Positions 7,103 through 19,927 of a DNA stretch of 64,000 bases are shown one piece after another. The stretch is taken from assembly GCF_042683685.1 (NCBI RefSeq), contig NZ_JBHUOP010000005.1, positions 62,001 through 126,000 on the forward strand, given 5' to 3'. How positions within the stretch are numbered: the first letter of the stretch is position 1; the number at the start of each line of letters is the position of its first letter. The stretch is from Timonella corticicola. Its GTDB lineage: Bacteria; Actinomycetota; Actinomycetes; Actinomycetales; Cellulomonadaceae. A program made the translations under genes and the position numbers. The notes beneath the pieces are model-generated. The model was given only the letters and a program-made list of their open reading frames with translations, did no database searches and was not told where the DNA came from.

Positions 7103-8439
7103 GTACCCAACCGCACGCAACGAGGGCTGACTTCATCGACAATGACGCTCCTCAGTTCGAGGCAACCGGTGGCGACTGGGACCGCATCACCGAAGAGATC
7201 CGCCAACTCGGTGAAGAGCGCATCATCGTCAACATGGGACCGCAGCACCCATCCACCCACGGCGTGCTCCGTCTCATGATCGAAATGGATGGCGAGCACG
7301 TCACCGAGGCACGTGCGGGCATTGGCTACCTGCACACCGGTATCGAGAAGAACATGGAGTACCGGACCTTCGTACAGGGCGTCACCTACTGCACCCGCAT
7401 GGACTACCTCGCCTCCATCTTCCAGGAGACGGCCTACTGCCTTGCCGTTGAGAAACTGCTCGGCATCACGGGCGACATCCCAGAGCGCGCCAACATCCTG
7501 CGCGTACTCATGATGGAACTCCAACGCGTGGGATCCCACCTCGTGTGCCTTGGAACCGGTGGTAACGAGCTCGGCGCCACCACGGTCATGACCGCGGCAT
7601 TCACCGGGCGTGAGGAAGTGCTGCGCCTGTTCGAGATGGCTTCCGGCCTGCGCATGAACAACGCCTACATCCGTCCCGGTGGCGTGGCCCAAGACGTACC
7701 AGAGGGTTTCGTCGCGGCGGCACGCGAGGGTCTGGTCAAGATGCTCAAGTACACCCGAGAGATCGAGAACCTTTCGCTCGGCAACCCCATCTTCAAAATG
7801 CGCACCATCGGCATCGGACACCTCAACCTCGCCGGTGCGATGGCCCTGGGAATCACAGGACCGATCCTGCGCTCAGCGGGACTGCCCTACGATGTTCGCA
7901 AGTCCGACCCGTACTGCGGTTACGAAACCTATGATTTCGACGTACCGGTTGCAGAGGGCGCCGACTCCTACGACCGCGTGGTCCTCCGCTTCGAGGAAAT
8001 CCGCCAGTCCATCCGCATCTGCGAGCAGGCGCTCGACCGTCTCGAACAGACTGAGGGACAGCCGGTCATGGTCGAGGACAAGAAGATCGCCTGGCCAGCG
8101 CAACTCGCAATCGGTCAGGACGGTCAAGGTAACTCCCTCGAACATATCCGCCACATCATGGGATCCTCCATGGAAGCACTCATCCACCACTTCAAGTTGG
8201 TCACCGAGGGCTTCAAGGTTCCAGCCGGACAGGTCTTCCAGACCGTCGAACACCCACGCGGCGAACTCGGCGTACACCTCGTCTCCGACGGCGGCACCCG
8301 CCCATACCGCGTACACTTCCGCGACCCATCGTTCAACAACCTGCAGGCAACCTCAATCATGTGCGAGGGCGGACAGGTCGCAGACGTCGTTGTCGCGGTT
8401 GCCTCAATCGACCCAGTTATGGGAGGTGTGGACCGGTGA
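7099..8439 (+). CDS. nuoD: NADH-quinone oxidoreductase subunit D
   Basis: A 446-residue 49-kDa-type subunit that forms the quinone-binding cavity with NuoB. The signature NMGPQHPSTHGVLRL (about residues 45-59) and GIGYLHTGIEKNME are present, as are YIRPGGVAQD and the C-terminal SIDPVMGGVDR. The GTG start overlaps nuoC by four bases and has an AGGAGG ribosome site within nuoC. Length fits actinobacterial NuoD. Confidence 0.97.
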   Translation: MSTQPHATRADFIDNDAPQFEATGGDWDRITEEIRQLGEERIIVNMGPQHPSTHGVLRLMIEMDGEHVTEARAGIGYLHTGIEKNMEYRTFVQGVTYCTRMDYLASIFQETAYCLAVEKLLGITGDIPERANILRVLMMELQRVGSHLVCLGTGGNELGATTVMTAAFTGREEVLRLFEMASGLRMNNAYIRPGGVAQDVPEGFVAAAREGLVKMLKYTREIENLSLGNPIFKMRTIGIGHLNLAGAMALGITGPILRSAGLPYDVRKSDPYCGYETYDFDVPVAEGADSYDRVVLRFEEIRQSIRICEQALDRLEQTEGQPVMVEDKKIAWPAQLAIGQDGQGNSLEHIRHIMGSSMEALIHHFKLVTEGFKVPAGQVFQTVEHPRGELGVHLVSDGGTRPYRVHFRDPSFNNLQATSIMCEGGQVADVVVAVASIDPVMGGVDR

Positions 8440-9235
8440 CAACCCCCACTCAACAACCAGGAGCAGCGGTGCCACAATCGGGCGGATTCGACGCCGAGAC
8501 CCTTGAGCAGCTCTCGCGCGACGCTGCGGAGATCATCAGCCGCTACCCGGTCAAGCGCTCCGCGCTCTTGCCGATGCTGCACCTCGTGCAATCCGTTGAC
8601 GGCTACACCTCACGCCGCGGCATCGAGTTCTGTGCACAGCAACTTGAGTTGACCACCGCTGAGGTATCTGCCGTTGCCACCTTCTACACCCAGTACAAGC
8701 GCAAACCCAACGGCGACTACACGATCGGCGTGTGCACCAACACGCTATGCGCGGTCATGGGCGGCGACGCGATCTTTGACGAACTGTCCGAACACCTCGG
8801 CATCGGCCACGATGAAACCACCCCGGACGGCAAGATCACCCTGGAACGCGTCGAGTGCAACGCCGGCTGCGACTTCGCACCCGTGGTCATGGCCAACTGG
8901 GAGTTCATGGACAACCAGACACCGCAGTCTGCGGTTGCGATGGTAGACGACCTGCGTGAGGGCAAGGACATCAGGCCATCGCGCGGACCGGACAAGGTCC
9001 ACACCTTCAAAGAGGTCTCGCGGGTTCTTGCGGGCTTCAACGACGGTCACGCAGACGAGGGCGTGGGCGCAGGCCCAGCCTCGATTCGCGGAACCGTCAT
9101 CGCACGGGAAAACGGATGGATCGGGACCGACGCGGCCTCCCATCCAGCCCAGACCCCACAGAACGACGAGGTCGCCCCGGAAACCGGTGACGAGGGTTCG
9201 TCCGCGCAGCGGCCAGCAGATGAGGGAGCAGACAA

Positions 9236-9239
<4 letters not shown>
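8436..9239 (+). CDS. nuoE: NADH-quinone oxidoreductase subunit E
   Basis: A 267-residue subunit of the NADH-input module carrying the [2Fe-2S] cluster N1a. The four ligands are Cys100, Cys105, Cys141 and Cys145 in a thioredoxin-like domain (GVCTNTLC, VECNAGCD). Residues from about 190 onward form a charged, Gly/Ala/Glu-rich tail not needed for the fold. The frame is open 25 codons upstream, but the GTG at 8436 is chosen: it makes the same GTGA overlap with the preceding gene as its neighbours and has GGGAGGTG just before it. Confidence 0.95.
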
Positions 9240-10572
<1,333 letters not shown>

Positions 10573-10573
<1 letters not shown>

Positions 10574-13218
10574 TGACCGACACCTTGAAATTCGTTATCG
10601 ACGGCGTCGAAACCGAGGTCCCAAAGGGCACCCTTGTGATTCGCGCCGCCGAGCAGATCGGCGTGGAGATCCCACGCTTCTGCGACCACCCGCTACTTGA
10701 GCCTGCCGGTGCATGCCGTCAGTGTCTCGTGGAGGTCGAGGTCCCAGACCGCGAAGGCGTGCTCCGCAAGATGCCGAAGCCACAGGCCTCCTGCACTCTC
10801 GAGGCATCGCCCGGCATGGTTGTGCACACCCAGAACACCTCTGCTGTCGCTGACAAGGCGCAGAAGGGCGTCTTGGAACTGCTACTCATCAACCACCCGC
10901 TCGACTGCCCGATCTGTGACAAGGGCGGTGAGTGCCCACTTCAGAACCAGGCGCTCAGCCACGGACACGCAGAATCGCGTTTCATCGACGTCAAGCGCAC
11001 CTTCGCCAAGCCGATCTCCATCTCCACCCAGATTCTGCTCGACCGCGAACGCTGCGTACTGTGCCAGCGGTGCACCCGATTCTCCAAACAGATCGCCGGT
11101 GACGCATTCATCGACCTGCAAAAGCGTGGAGCACAGCAGCAGATAGGCCGTTTCGATGAGGATATCCTCGGATTCGCCAAGGAACCTGTCGGCGGTTGCC
11201 AGGGATACGAGCCACGTGAACTTGACCGCGTCGATGCAGCAGACCTCGCTGGAGTGGACGAGGCCGAGCTCAAGGCAGACGCACTCGCAAACACCCCGGC
11301 AGGCGAAGCGCCTGTGGGCGCAGCCGAAGCAGACGAATCTGGACAGTTGTTCTCCTCGTACTTCTCAGGAAACACCGTCCAGATCTGCCCGGTCGGGGCG
11401 CTCACCTCGGCTGCATACCGGTTTAGGTCCCGCCCATTTGACTTGGTCTCCACCCCGGCGATCTCGGAACACGACTCCTCTGGCTCCGCAATCCGTATCG
11501 ACCACCGCCGCGGCACAGTCATGCGCCGACTGTCCGGCAACGACCCGGTGGTCAACGAGGAGTGGATCACCGACAAGGACCGCTTCGCCTTCACCTGGCA
11601 GCAGGCGCCCGGCCGATTCACGACCCCGCAGATTCGCGAGCGCAACGCTGACGGCACCCGCGGACAGTTGCGCGATGCCTCCTGGAAGGAGGCAATCGCC
11701 TTCGCAGCCGCTGGCCTTAAAGACGCTGGAAGCACCGGAGTACTCGCAGGCGGTCGCCTCACCATCGAAGACGCCTACGCGTATGGAAAGTTCGCTCGCG
11801 TAGCACTTCACACCAACAACGTTGACTACCGTGCGCGCGCTCACAGCGACGAGGAACTCCAGTTCCTCGGATCTCAGGTCGCAGGGCACGGCATCGGTGT
11901 CACCTTCAACGACCTTGAAGCAGCACCAGCAGCGCTGCTTGCGGGATTTGAAGCCGAGGAGGAGGGCGGTGTCGTCTTCCTGCGGTTGCGTAAGGCAGCA
12001 CGCAAGAGCGGCCTCAAGGCATTCTCGATCGCCCCGTTTGCAACCCGTGGACTCCAGCGCATCGGGAACACCGGGGGTACGCTCATCAAAGCGGCCCCAG
12101 GTAGCGAGGCAGAGGTCATCGACGCGATCGCGGCAGGCAGCGGAACCGAAGAAATCTCGGCTGCCGCAGCAGCACTGCGCGAGGCAGGGGACAAGGCAGT
12201 CATCATCGTTGGCGAACGCCTCGCCTCCTCGCCGGGAGCGTACTCCGCAGCGTTGCGCCTTGCCGCTGACACGGGTGCCCGCATCGCGTGGATTCCGCGC
12301 CGTATCGGCGAACGCGCCGGTGTTGAGATGGGTGTACTTCCAACGCTCCTACCAGGTGGACGACCTGTCGCAGACTCGGCGGCACGCGTCGACATCGCGG
12401 CAGCCTGGAACGTGGACAGTCTGCCAAGCGAAGCTGGTCTCGACACCGCCGGTATCGTTGCTGCCCTCGCAGACTCTCGTCTCGGGGGAGTGGTCGTAGG
12501 CGGTCTCGAGCTTGCCGACCTACCCGACCCAGCGCACGCGAAAGCCGCGCTGGAAAACGCCCGGATCGTCGTCAGTCTGGAAGTACGCGAATCAGACGTC
12601 ACCGAACTCGCCGATGTCATCCTGCCCGTCGCTCCACCATCGGAGCGTGCGGGCGCGTACTGGAACTGGGAAGGTCGCGTACGGCCGTTCGGCAAGGCAC
12701 TCGACACGGCAGTTGAAGCCGACCACCGCATCCTGTCCATCCTCGCAGACGCGCTCGATACACCGATCTCGCTCGGCACACTCGACGCAGTCCGCGGCGA
12801 CATCGACGCACTCGACTCATGGGACGGAAACCGCGTGGACGCTCCAGCCACGCCAGGCGCGACACCACAGCCAATCGGGCCCGGTCAGGCGATTCTCGCG
12901 TCCTGGCATCAACTCATTGACTCCGGCGCGCTCCAGATCGCAGAACGCTACCTCGCCGGAACCGCGAAGACCCCGGTCGCTCGTATATCGGGTAAGACGG
13001 CAGCCGAAATCGGCGTCAGCGACGGAGACGTCCTCGAGGTCGCCACCGCACACGGTGCAATCGCCCTGCCGGTCGCACTCACCGACATGAGCGACTCGGT
13101 TGTCTGGATTCCGCTCAAGTCCCACGGATCGTTCGTACACGCCACTCTCGGAGCCACCCCAGGCGACATCGTGAACGTCCGGCCCGCAGCTCCTAGCGCA
13201 GAAGGGAACGAGGCATAA
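10573..13218 (+). CDS. nuoG: NADH-quinone oxidoreductase subunit G
   Basis: An 881-residue subunit with the chain of iron-sulphur clusters leading from NuoF. N-terminal [2Fe-2S] ligands are Cys37, Cys48, Cys51 and Cys74. The His-ligated cluster uses His108, Cys112, Cys115 and Cys121 (HPLDCPICDKGGEC). The next cluster uses Cys161, Cys164, Cys167 and Cys272 (ICPVGALTS). A molybdopterin-oxidoreductase-like domain fills the rest, with an FMDN-like C-terminal beta domain. Residues about 204-258 are an acidic, Ala/Glu/Asp-rich insertion between two cluster-binding elements that are usually close together. ATG start overlapping the nuoF stop. Confidence 0.96.
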
Positions 13219-14591
13219 TGGCCGATTTCTCCAGTGACACGCTGATCACGTGGATCGTCAAATCCGTGCTGATCCTCGTGTTCTTGCTGCTCAGCGTCAT
13301 CTTCGCGATCTGGTTTGAACGCAAGGTCGTGGGGCGTCTCCAAGTGCGCCCCGGACCAAACGTGCACGGCCCATTCGGCCTGCTCCAGCCGGTCGCCGAC
13401 GCAGGAAAGCTCCTGCTCAAGGAAGACATCATCGTCAAGGCTGCGGACAAGGTCGTCTACATCCTTGCCCCGATGATTTCCGTGTTCTGCTCGCTTCTGG
13501 TGTTCGCAGTCATTCCGATGGGCGGCGAGATACGCATCCCATTCACGGACATCGTCACACCGCTACAACTGACCGACTTCCCCGTCGCGACGCTGTACAT
13601 TCTCGCCTGCGCGTCCGTTGGCGTGTACGGAATCGTGCTCGGCGGCTGGTCCTCGGGATCCACCTACCCACTGCTCGGCTCCGTGCGTTCCACCGCGCAG
13701 GTCATCTCCTATGAGTTGTCGATGGGCCTCTCGCTCGTTTCGGTGTTCATCATGGCCGGAACCATGTCGACCTCCGAAATCGTGAGCACCCAGGAAAAGA
13801 TCTGGTGGTTCCTGCCACTGTTCCCGGCATTCATCATCTATGTCGTATCCATGATGGGTGAAGTCAACCGACTCCCATTCGACCTCCCCGAAGCCGAGGG
13901 CGAACTCGTCTCCGGATACATGACCGAATACTCCTCGATGAAGTTCGCGTGGTTCTTCCTCGCTGAATACATCAACATGATCAACGTCTCCGCTGTTGCA
14001 ACCACCCTGTTCTTCGGCGGCTGGCATGCACCATTCGGGCTCGGAAACCTCTGGGACGGTGCCCTCAACGAAGGTTGGTGGGGACTCATCTGGTTCCTGC
14101 TCAAGGTCTGGACGTTCATGTTCGTCTTCGTCTGGGTCCGTGGAACCGTGGTGCGCTTCCGCTACGACCAGTTCATGCAGTTGGGCTGGAAGATCATGAT
14201 CCCGATGGCACTCGGATGGCTCGTGATCCTCGCGGTCTTCCATGCCCTACAGACCTTCCTCGACATCAACGCACAGCCGTTCCTCATCGGGGCTGCGATC
14301 ATCGCCGGAATCATTCTGATCGTGACCCTATACCTCGACGGCAAGGCTGCGGCCAAGGACAAGGACGCCGTCGCATCGGCCTCGGCAAACACTGGTGCCC
14401 GCACTGTGATCGATCCATTCGCAGCCGGATACCCGGTCCCACCCAAACCGGGAGAGAAGCTACCGCCATCGCCACGCGCGGCACGCCGTGCGGCACAGGA
14501 GGCGCAGGGAGCCATCGCAACCATCGAGGCTCCCGCAGCGCAAGCAGAACAAGCCACCCAACAAGCTGAGAAGGAGGCGAACGATGACTGA
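13218..14591 (+). CDS. nuoH: NADH-quinone oxidoreductase subunit H
   Basis: A 457-residue membrane subunit that forms the quinone channel at the junction with NuoB/D. About eight membrane segments are visible in residues 1-385. Signatures include FERKVVGRLQVRPGPN near residue 33, EVNRLPFDLPEAEGELVSGY (about 215-234) and WVRGTVVRFRYDQ. Residues ~390-457 form a Pro/Ala/Glu-rich cytoplasmic tail beyond the usual end. ATG overlaps the nuoG stop (TAATG). The end overlaps nuoI by eight bases. Confidence 0.97.
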   Translation: MADFSSDTLITWIVKSVLILVFLLLSVIFAIWFERKVVGRLQVRPGPNVHGPFGLLQPVADAGKLLLKEDIIVKAADKVVYILAPMISVFCSLLVFAVIPMGGEIRIPFTDIVTPLQLTDFPVATLYILACASVGVYGIVLGGWSSGSTYPLLGSVRSTAQVISYELSMGLSLVSVFIMAGTMSTSEIVSTQEKIWWFLPLFPAFIIYVVSMMGEVNRLPFDLPEAEGELVSGYMTEYSSMKFAWFFLAEYINMINVSAVATTLFFGGWHAPFGLGNLWDGALNEGWWGLIWFLLKVWTFMFVFVWVRGTVVRFRYDQFMQLGWKIMIPMALGWLVILAVFHALQTFLDINAQPFLIGAAIIAGIILIVTLYLDGKAAAKDKDAVASASANTGARTVIDPFAAGYPVPPKPGEKLPPSPRAARRAAQEAQGAIATIEAPAAQAEQATQQAEKEANDD

Positions 14592-15285
14592 GCAGCCACA
14601 GGGCATTACCCCTGACCAGTTGCCAGGCGCGCAGGAATACCAGCGTCTGATCCCAGAGGACCGGGGCGTCAAGAAGGTGCTGTCCCCAGTCGCCGGATTC
14701 GGGGTCACGCTCAACTCGTTCTTCAGCCCGACGGTCACCGAGCAGTATCCCCGCACTCCAGCGCAGGTCAAACCCCGCTATCACGGCCGTCACCAACTCA
14801 ACCGATACCCAGATGGACTCGAGAAGTGCATCGGGTGCGAGTTGTGCGCTTGGGCCTGCCCAGCAGACGCGATCTACGTTGAAGCCGCATCCAACGCTGA
14901 CCTCCCAGAAGGCCAGCACATCTCGCCAGGCGAGCGCTATGGGGCGGTCTACCAGATCAACTATCTGCGGTGCATCTTCTGCGGACTGTGCATCGAGGCG
15001 TGCCCAACCCGCGCGCTCACAATGACCAACGAATTCGAACTCGCTGGTCCGACCCGCGAGGGACTGATCTTTGAGAAGGAAGACCTCCTCGCTCCACTGC
15101 GTGACGGTATGCTTGCCGGACCGCACCCAATGGTCGAGGGAACCAAGGACACGAACTATTACCGTGGCGAAGTCACCCGGCCAACCTCCGAACAGGTTGC
15201 CTGGGTCGAGGAACACCGTCCGGATGACCCGACGCTCGACTCCGCCCGCGCGGCAGTCGAAGCCGACAAGGTGGTGCAGTCATGA
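14584..15285 (+). CDS. nuoI: NADH-quinone oxidoreductase subunit I
   Basis: A 233-residue ferredoxin-like subunit that carries clusters N6a and N6b toward N2. The two 4Fe-4S motifs are Cys82, 85, 88, 92 (CIGCELCAWAC) and Cys130, 133, 136, 140 (CIFCGLCIEAC). The open frame extends 32 codons into nuoH, but the ATG at 14584 has an AAGGAGG ribosome site and starts the normal NuoI N-terminus. ATGA overlap with nuoJ. Confidence 0.96.
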   Translation: MTEQPQGITPDQLPGAQEYQRLIPEDRGVKKVLSPVAGFGVTLNSFFSPTVTEQYPRTPAQVKPRYHGRHQLNRYPDGLEKCIGCELCAWACPADAIYVEAASNADLPEGQHISPGERYGAVYQINYLRCIFCGLCIEACPTRALTMTNEFELAGPTREGLIFEKEDLLAPLRDGMLAGPHPMVEGTKDTNYYRGEVTRPTSEQVAWVEEHRPDDPTLDSARAAVEADKVVQS

Positions 15286-16133
15286 CCTCAAGTGCTGAGG
15301 CAGTTCTCTTCTGGGGTCTTGCACCGCTCATGGTGCTCGCCGGACTGGGACTCATCTTCGCGCGCAAGGCAGTGCACGCGACCGTGTGCATGGTCTTCAT
15401 CATGATCTCAATCGCGGTCATGTATATGGCCAACCAGGCACCATTCCTTGGCATGGTGCAGATAGTCGTCTACACCGGTGCGGTCATGATGCTGTTCGTC
15501 TTCGTGATCATGCTGGTTGGCGTGGACCGCGCCGACTCACTCGTGGAAACCCTCAAGGGACAGCGACTACTCGGCTGGACGTTCGGAATCGGCCTGGGAG
15601 TCACCCTCTTCACCTTCATCGCACGAATTGGCGTCGGTACGGGAGTGGGCCACGAGGCCGCCGAGGGTGCGACCATGCACGATCTTGCGGACGCCCTGCT
15701 CGGGAACTTCATCTTCCCCCTCGAACTCGTGGGTATTCTGCTCGTCACCTCCGCGGTTGCCGCCCTGTCCATGACCCACAAGCGTAACCTCACCAAGCGT
15801 GTTGGCCAGAAGGAACTCGCAGACGCTCGAGTCGCGTCCGGTGCTCGTCTGACACCGCTGCCAAACCCCGGCGTGTTTGCCCAACGCAACGCGATGGACG
15901 TGCCGGCCCTCGACCCACACGGCAACCCTGTTGAATCCTCCGTTTCTCGCGTCCTACGTGCCCGCGGCCAAGACCGCGACGCGATCAGCGACGACAAGAT
16001 CGCCATGCTGGATGAGGCTGGCCGCCCAGAACCAAGCACCTGGGACAAACCGACCGAAACCGGTGAGCTGGAAGCCGCCCCATCCGACGCTGAACATGGC
16101 GGGGACGCGTCAACCGAAGGCAAGGAGAACTGA
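15282..16133 (+). CDS. nuoJ: NADH-quinone oxidoreductase subunit J
   Basis: A 283-residue membrane subunit with five hydrophobic segments in residues 1-170. The stretch VQIVVYTGAVMMLFVFVIML (about 62-81) is the conserved NuoJ third helix with its pi-bulge Tyr region. The remaining ~110 residues are hydrophilic, with little conservation expected, making the protein longer than the ~170-190 residues of many homologues. ATG start overlapping nuoI by four bases; nuoK starts one base after its stop. Confidence 0.95.
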   Translation: MTSSAEAVLFWGLAPLMVLAGLGLIFARKAVHATVCMVFIMISIAVMYMANQAPFLGMVQIVVYTGAVMMLFVFVIMLVGVDRADSLVETLKGQRLLGWTFGIGLGVTLFTFIARIGVGTGVGHEAAEGATMHDLADALLGNFIFPLELVGILLVTSAVAALSMTHKRNLTKRVGQKELADARVASGARLTPLPNPGVFAQRNAMDVPALDPHGNPVESSVSRVLRARGQDRDAISDDKIAMLDEAGRPEPSTWDKPTETGELEAAPSDAEHGGDASTEGKEN

Positions 16134-16134
16134 C

Positions 16135-16434
16135 GTGGAATACATCAACTACCTGTACCTCGCAGTCATCCTCTTTGCCCTTGGGTCGATCGTGGTGTTG
16201 CGTCGCCGCAACGTCATCATCATGTTCATGGGCATCGAACTCATGCTCAACGCCGCAAACCTCGCATTCGTGACGTTCTCCCGCATGTATGGCGACGTGA
16301 CGGGCCAGGTGGCCGCGTTCTTCGTCATGACCGTTGCAGCAGCCGAGGTTGTTGTTGGTCTAGCGATCATCGTTTCGATCTACCGCTCACGCAGGACGGT
16401 GTCGGCCGACGACATCAACCTGCTCAAGAACTAG
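16135..16434 (+). CDS. nuoK: NADH-quinone oxidoreductase subunit K
   Basis: A 99-residue membrane subunit with three helices. GIELMLNAANLAFVTFSR contains the conserved Glu of the proton path, and VAAAEVVVGLAIIVSIYR contains the second one. The true start is the GTG at 16135, one base after the nuoJ stop; the same frame is open far into nuoJ but gives a normal-length NuoK only from this GTG. AAGGAGAA precedes it. Confidence 0.95.
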   Translation: MEYINYLYLAVILFALGSIVVLRRRNVIIMFMGIELMLNAANLAFVTFSRMYGDVTGQVAAFFVMTVAAAEVVVGLAIIVSIYRSRRTVSADDINLLKN

Positions 16435-16450
16435 CCGGGAGTCACCGAAA

Positions 16451-18373
<1,923 letters not shown>

Positions 18374-18385
18374 GGAAGCTGACCA

Positions 18386-19927
18386 ATGAACTTCGAAACA
18401 TTGCCCTGGCTGACGATCCTCACCGTCATCCCGACACTGGGTGCACTCGCGCTGTGGGCGCTTCCGAAGCGTAGCGCCTCGCTCGCGCCAAAGCTCGCGC
18501 TCGGCGTTGCCGGACTCGAACTCCTTGCACTCGTCGGGGCGTTCATCGCGTTCGACGTAGCGCGCGCCGGTACGTTCCAGTTGGTTGAACAACACGCATG
18601 GATCCCGCAGATCGGCGCGTCCTACGCGCTCGGTGCCAACGGAGTCTCGCTCCTGCTCATCGCACTGTCGATCATCCTCGTGCCACTCGTCATCCTCGCG
18701 GCCTTCAAGGAGCAGGGAGTTGGCGAGGCCGAGGGCGAAACCGCGGAACTCGCACACGTGCGACTGCGTAACTACCTTGCGCTCGTACTGGTTCTGACCA
18801 CTTTCATGGTTTTGATCTTCGCGGCCCGCGACGTGTTCCTGTTCTATGTCGTCTTTGAAGCGATGCTGATTCCGGTCTACTTCATGATCGGCTCATTCGG
18901 CAACGGTGCGCGTCGTCGCTATGCAGCGATCAAGTTCCTACTGTTCTCGCTCGTGGGTGGACTCGTCATGCTCGTGGCGGTCATCGTGCTCTACGTCAAG
19001 AGCGGTGGCGGCGAGACCGCATTCCTCGTGGACAACCTTGCCGCCGTCGCGCTCGACCCCACCACGGAGAAGTGGGTGTTCCTTGGATTCTTCATCGCGT
19101 TCGCGATCAAGGCTCCCATGTTCCCCGTGCACACGTGGCTGCCCGACACGACCCAGCATGCTCCTGCGGGAACCTCGGTTCTGCTCGTGGGCGTCCTGGA
19201 CAAGATCGGCACGTTCGGAATGCTGACCCTGTGCCTGCCGCTGTTCCCGAACGCCTCGCAGTGGGCTGCTCCGGTCATCGTGGTTCTTGCGGTTGTCTCC
19301 ATCATCTACGGTGGACTGCTCGCGATCGGACAGCGCGACCTCATGCGCCTTATTGCATACACCTCGGTCTCGCACTTCGGCTTCATCGTGCTGGGCATCT
19401 TCACCTTCACGGCGGAGGGCACCGCAGGTTCTGCGTTCTACATGGTAAACCACGGACTATCCACTGGACTGCTGTTCCTTGTGGCCGGATTCCTGTTCCT
19501 GCGCTCACGTGACGGCAGATCTCAGATCATCACCGACTTCGGCGGAATGCAGCGAATCACTCCGGTTCTCGCCGGTGTGTTCCTGGTAGCCGGTCTCTCT
19601 GCGCTCTCGATGCCGGGGCTGTCCACCTTCATCTCTGAAATCATGGTGTTGGTGGCTGCGTTCGGCGTGAACAAGTGGGCTGCCGTCCTTGCTGCAACCG
19701 GTGTGGTGCTGGCCGCACTGTATGTACTGCTCACCTACCAGAAGGTGTTCACTGGAGAGAAGAACCCCGAACTGGTCGACAAACCAGATCTCTCTGGACG
19801 TGAAAAGTGGGTTGTCGCACCGCTCATCGCGCTCATGCTTCTGCTCGGTTTCGTTCCGGGTATTGCACTGCAGTACCTTGATGAGCCCGCCGCACAGAGC
19901 GGCTCGATCATTGAAGGAGAAGGCTGA
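18386..19927 (+). CDS. nuoM: NADH-quinone oxidoreductase subunit M
   Basis: A 513-residue antiporter-like proton-pumping subunit. FYVVFEAMLIPVYFMIGSFG carries the conserved membrane Glu, KAPMFPVHTWLPDTTQHAPA is the central NuoM motif, and HGLSTGLLFLVAGFL follows. The start is an ATG 12 bp after nuoL. The stop overlaps the nuoN start by one base. Confidence 0.96.
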   Translation: MNFETLPWLTILTVIPTLGALALWALPKRSASLAPKLALGVAGLELLALVGAFIAFDVARAGTFQLVEQHAWIPQIGASYALGANGVSLLLIALSIILVPLVILAAFKEQGVGEAEGETAELAHVRLRNYLALVLVLTTFMVLIFAARDVFLFYVVFEAMLIPVYFMIGSFGNGARRRYAAIKFLLFSLVGGLVMLVAVIVLYVKSGGGETAFLVDNLAAVALDPTTEKWVFLGFFIAFAIKAPMFPVHTWLPDTTQHAPAGTSVLLVGVLDKIGTFGMLTLCLPLFPNASQWAAPVIVVLAVVSIIYGGLLAIGQRDLMRLIAYTSVSHFGFIVLGIFTFTAEGTAGSAFYMVNHGLSTGLLFLVAGFLFLRSRDGRSQIITDFGGMQRITPVLAGVFLVAGLSALSMPGLSTFISEIMVLVAAFGVNKWAAVLAATGVVLAALYVLLTYQKVFTGEKNPELVDKPDLSGREKWVVAPLIALMLLLGFVPGIALQYLDEPAAQSGSIIEGEG

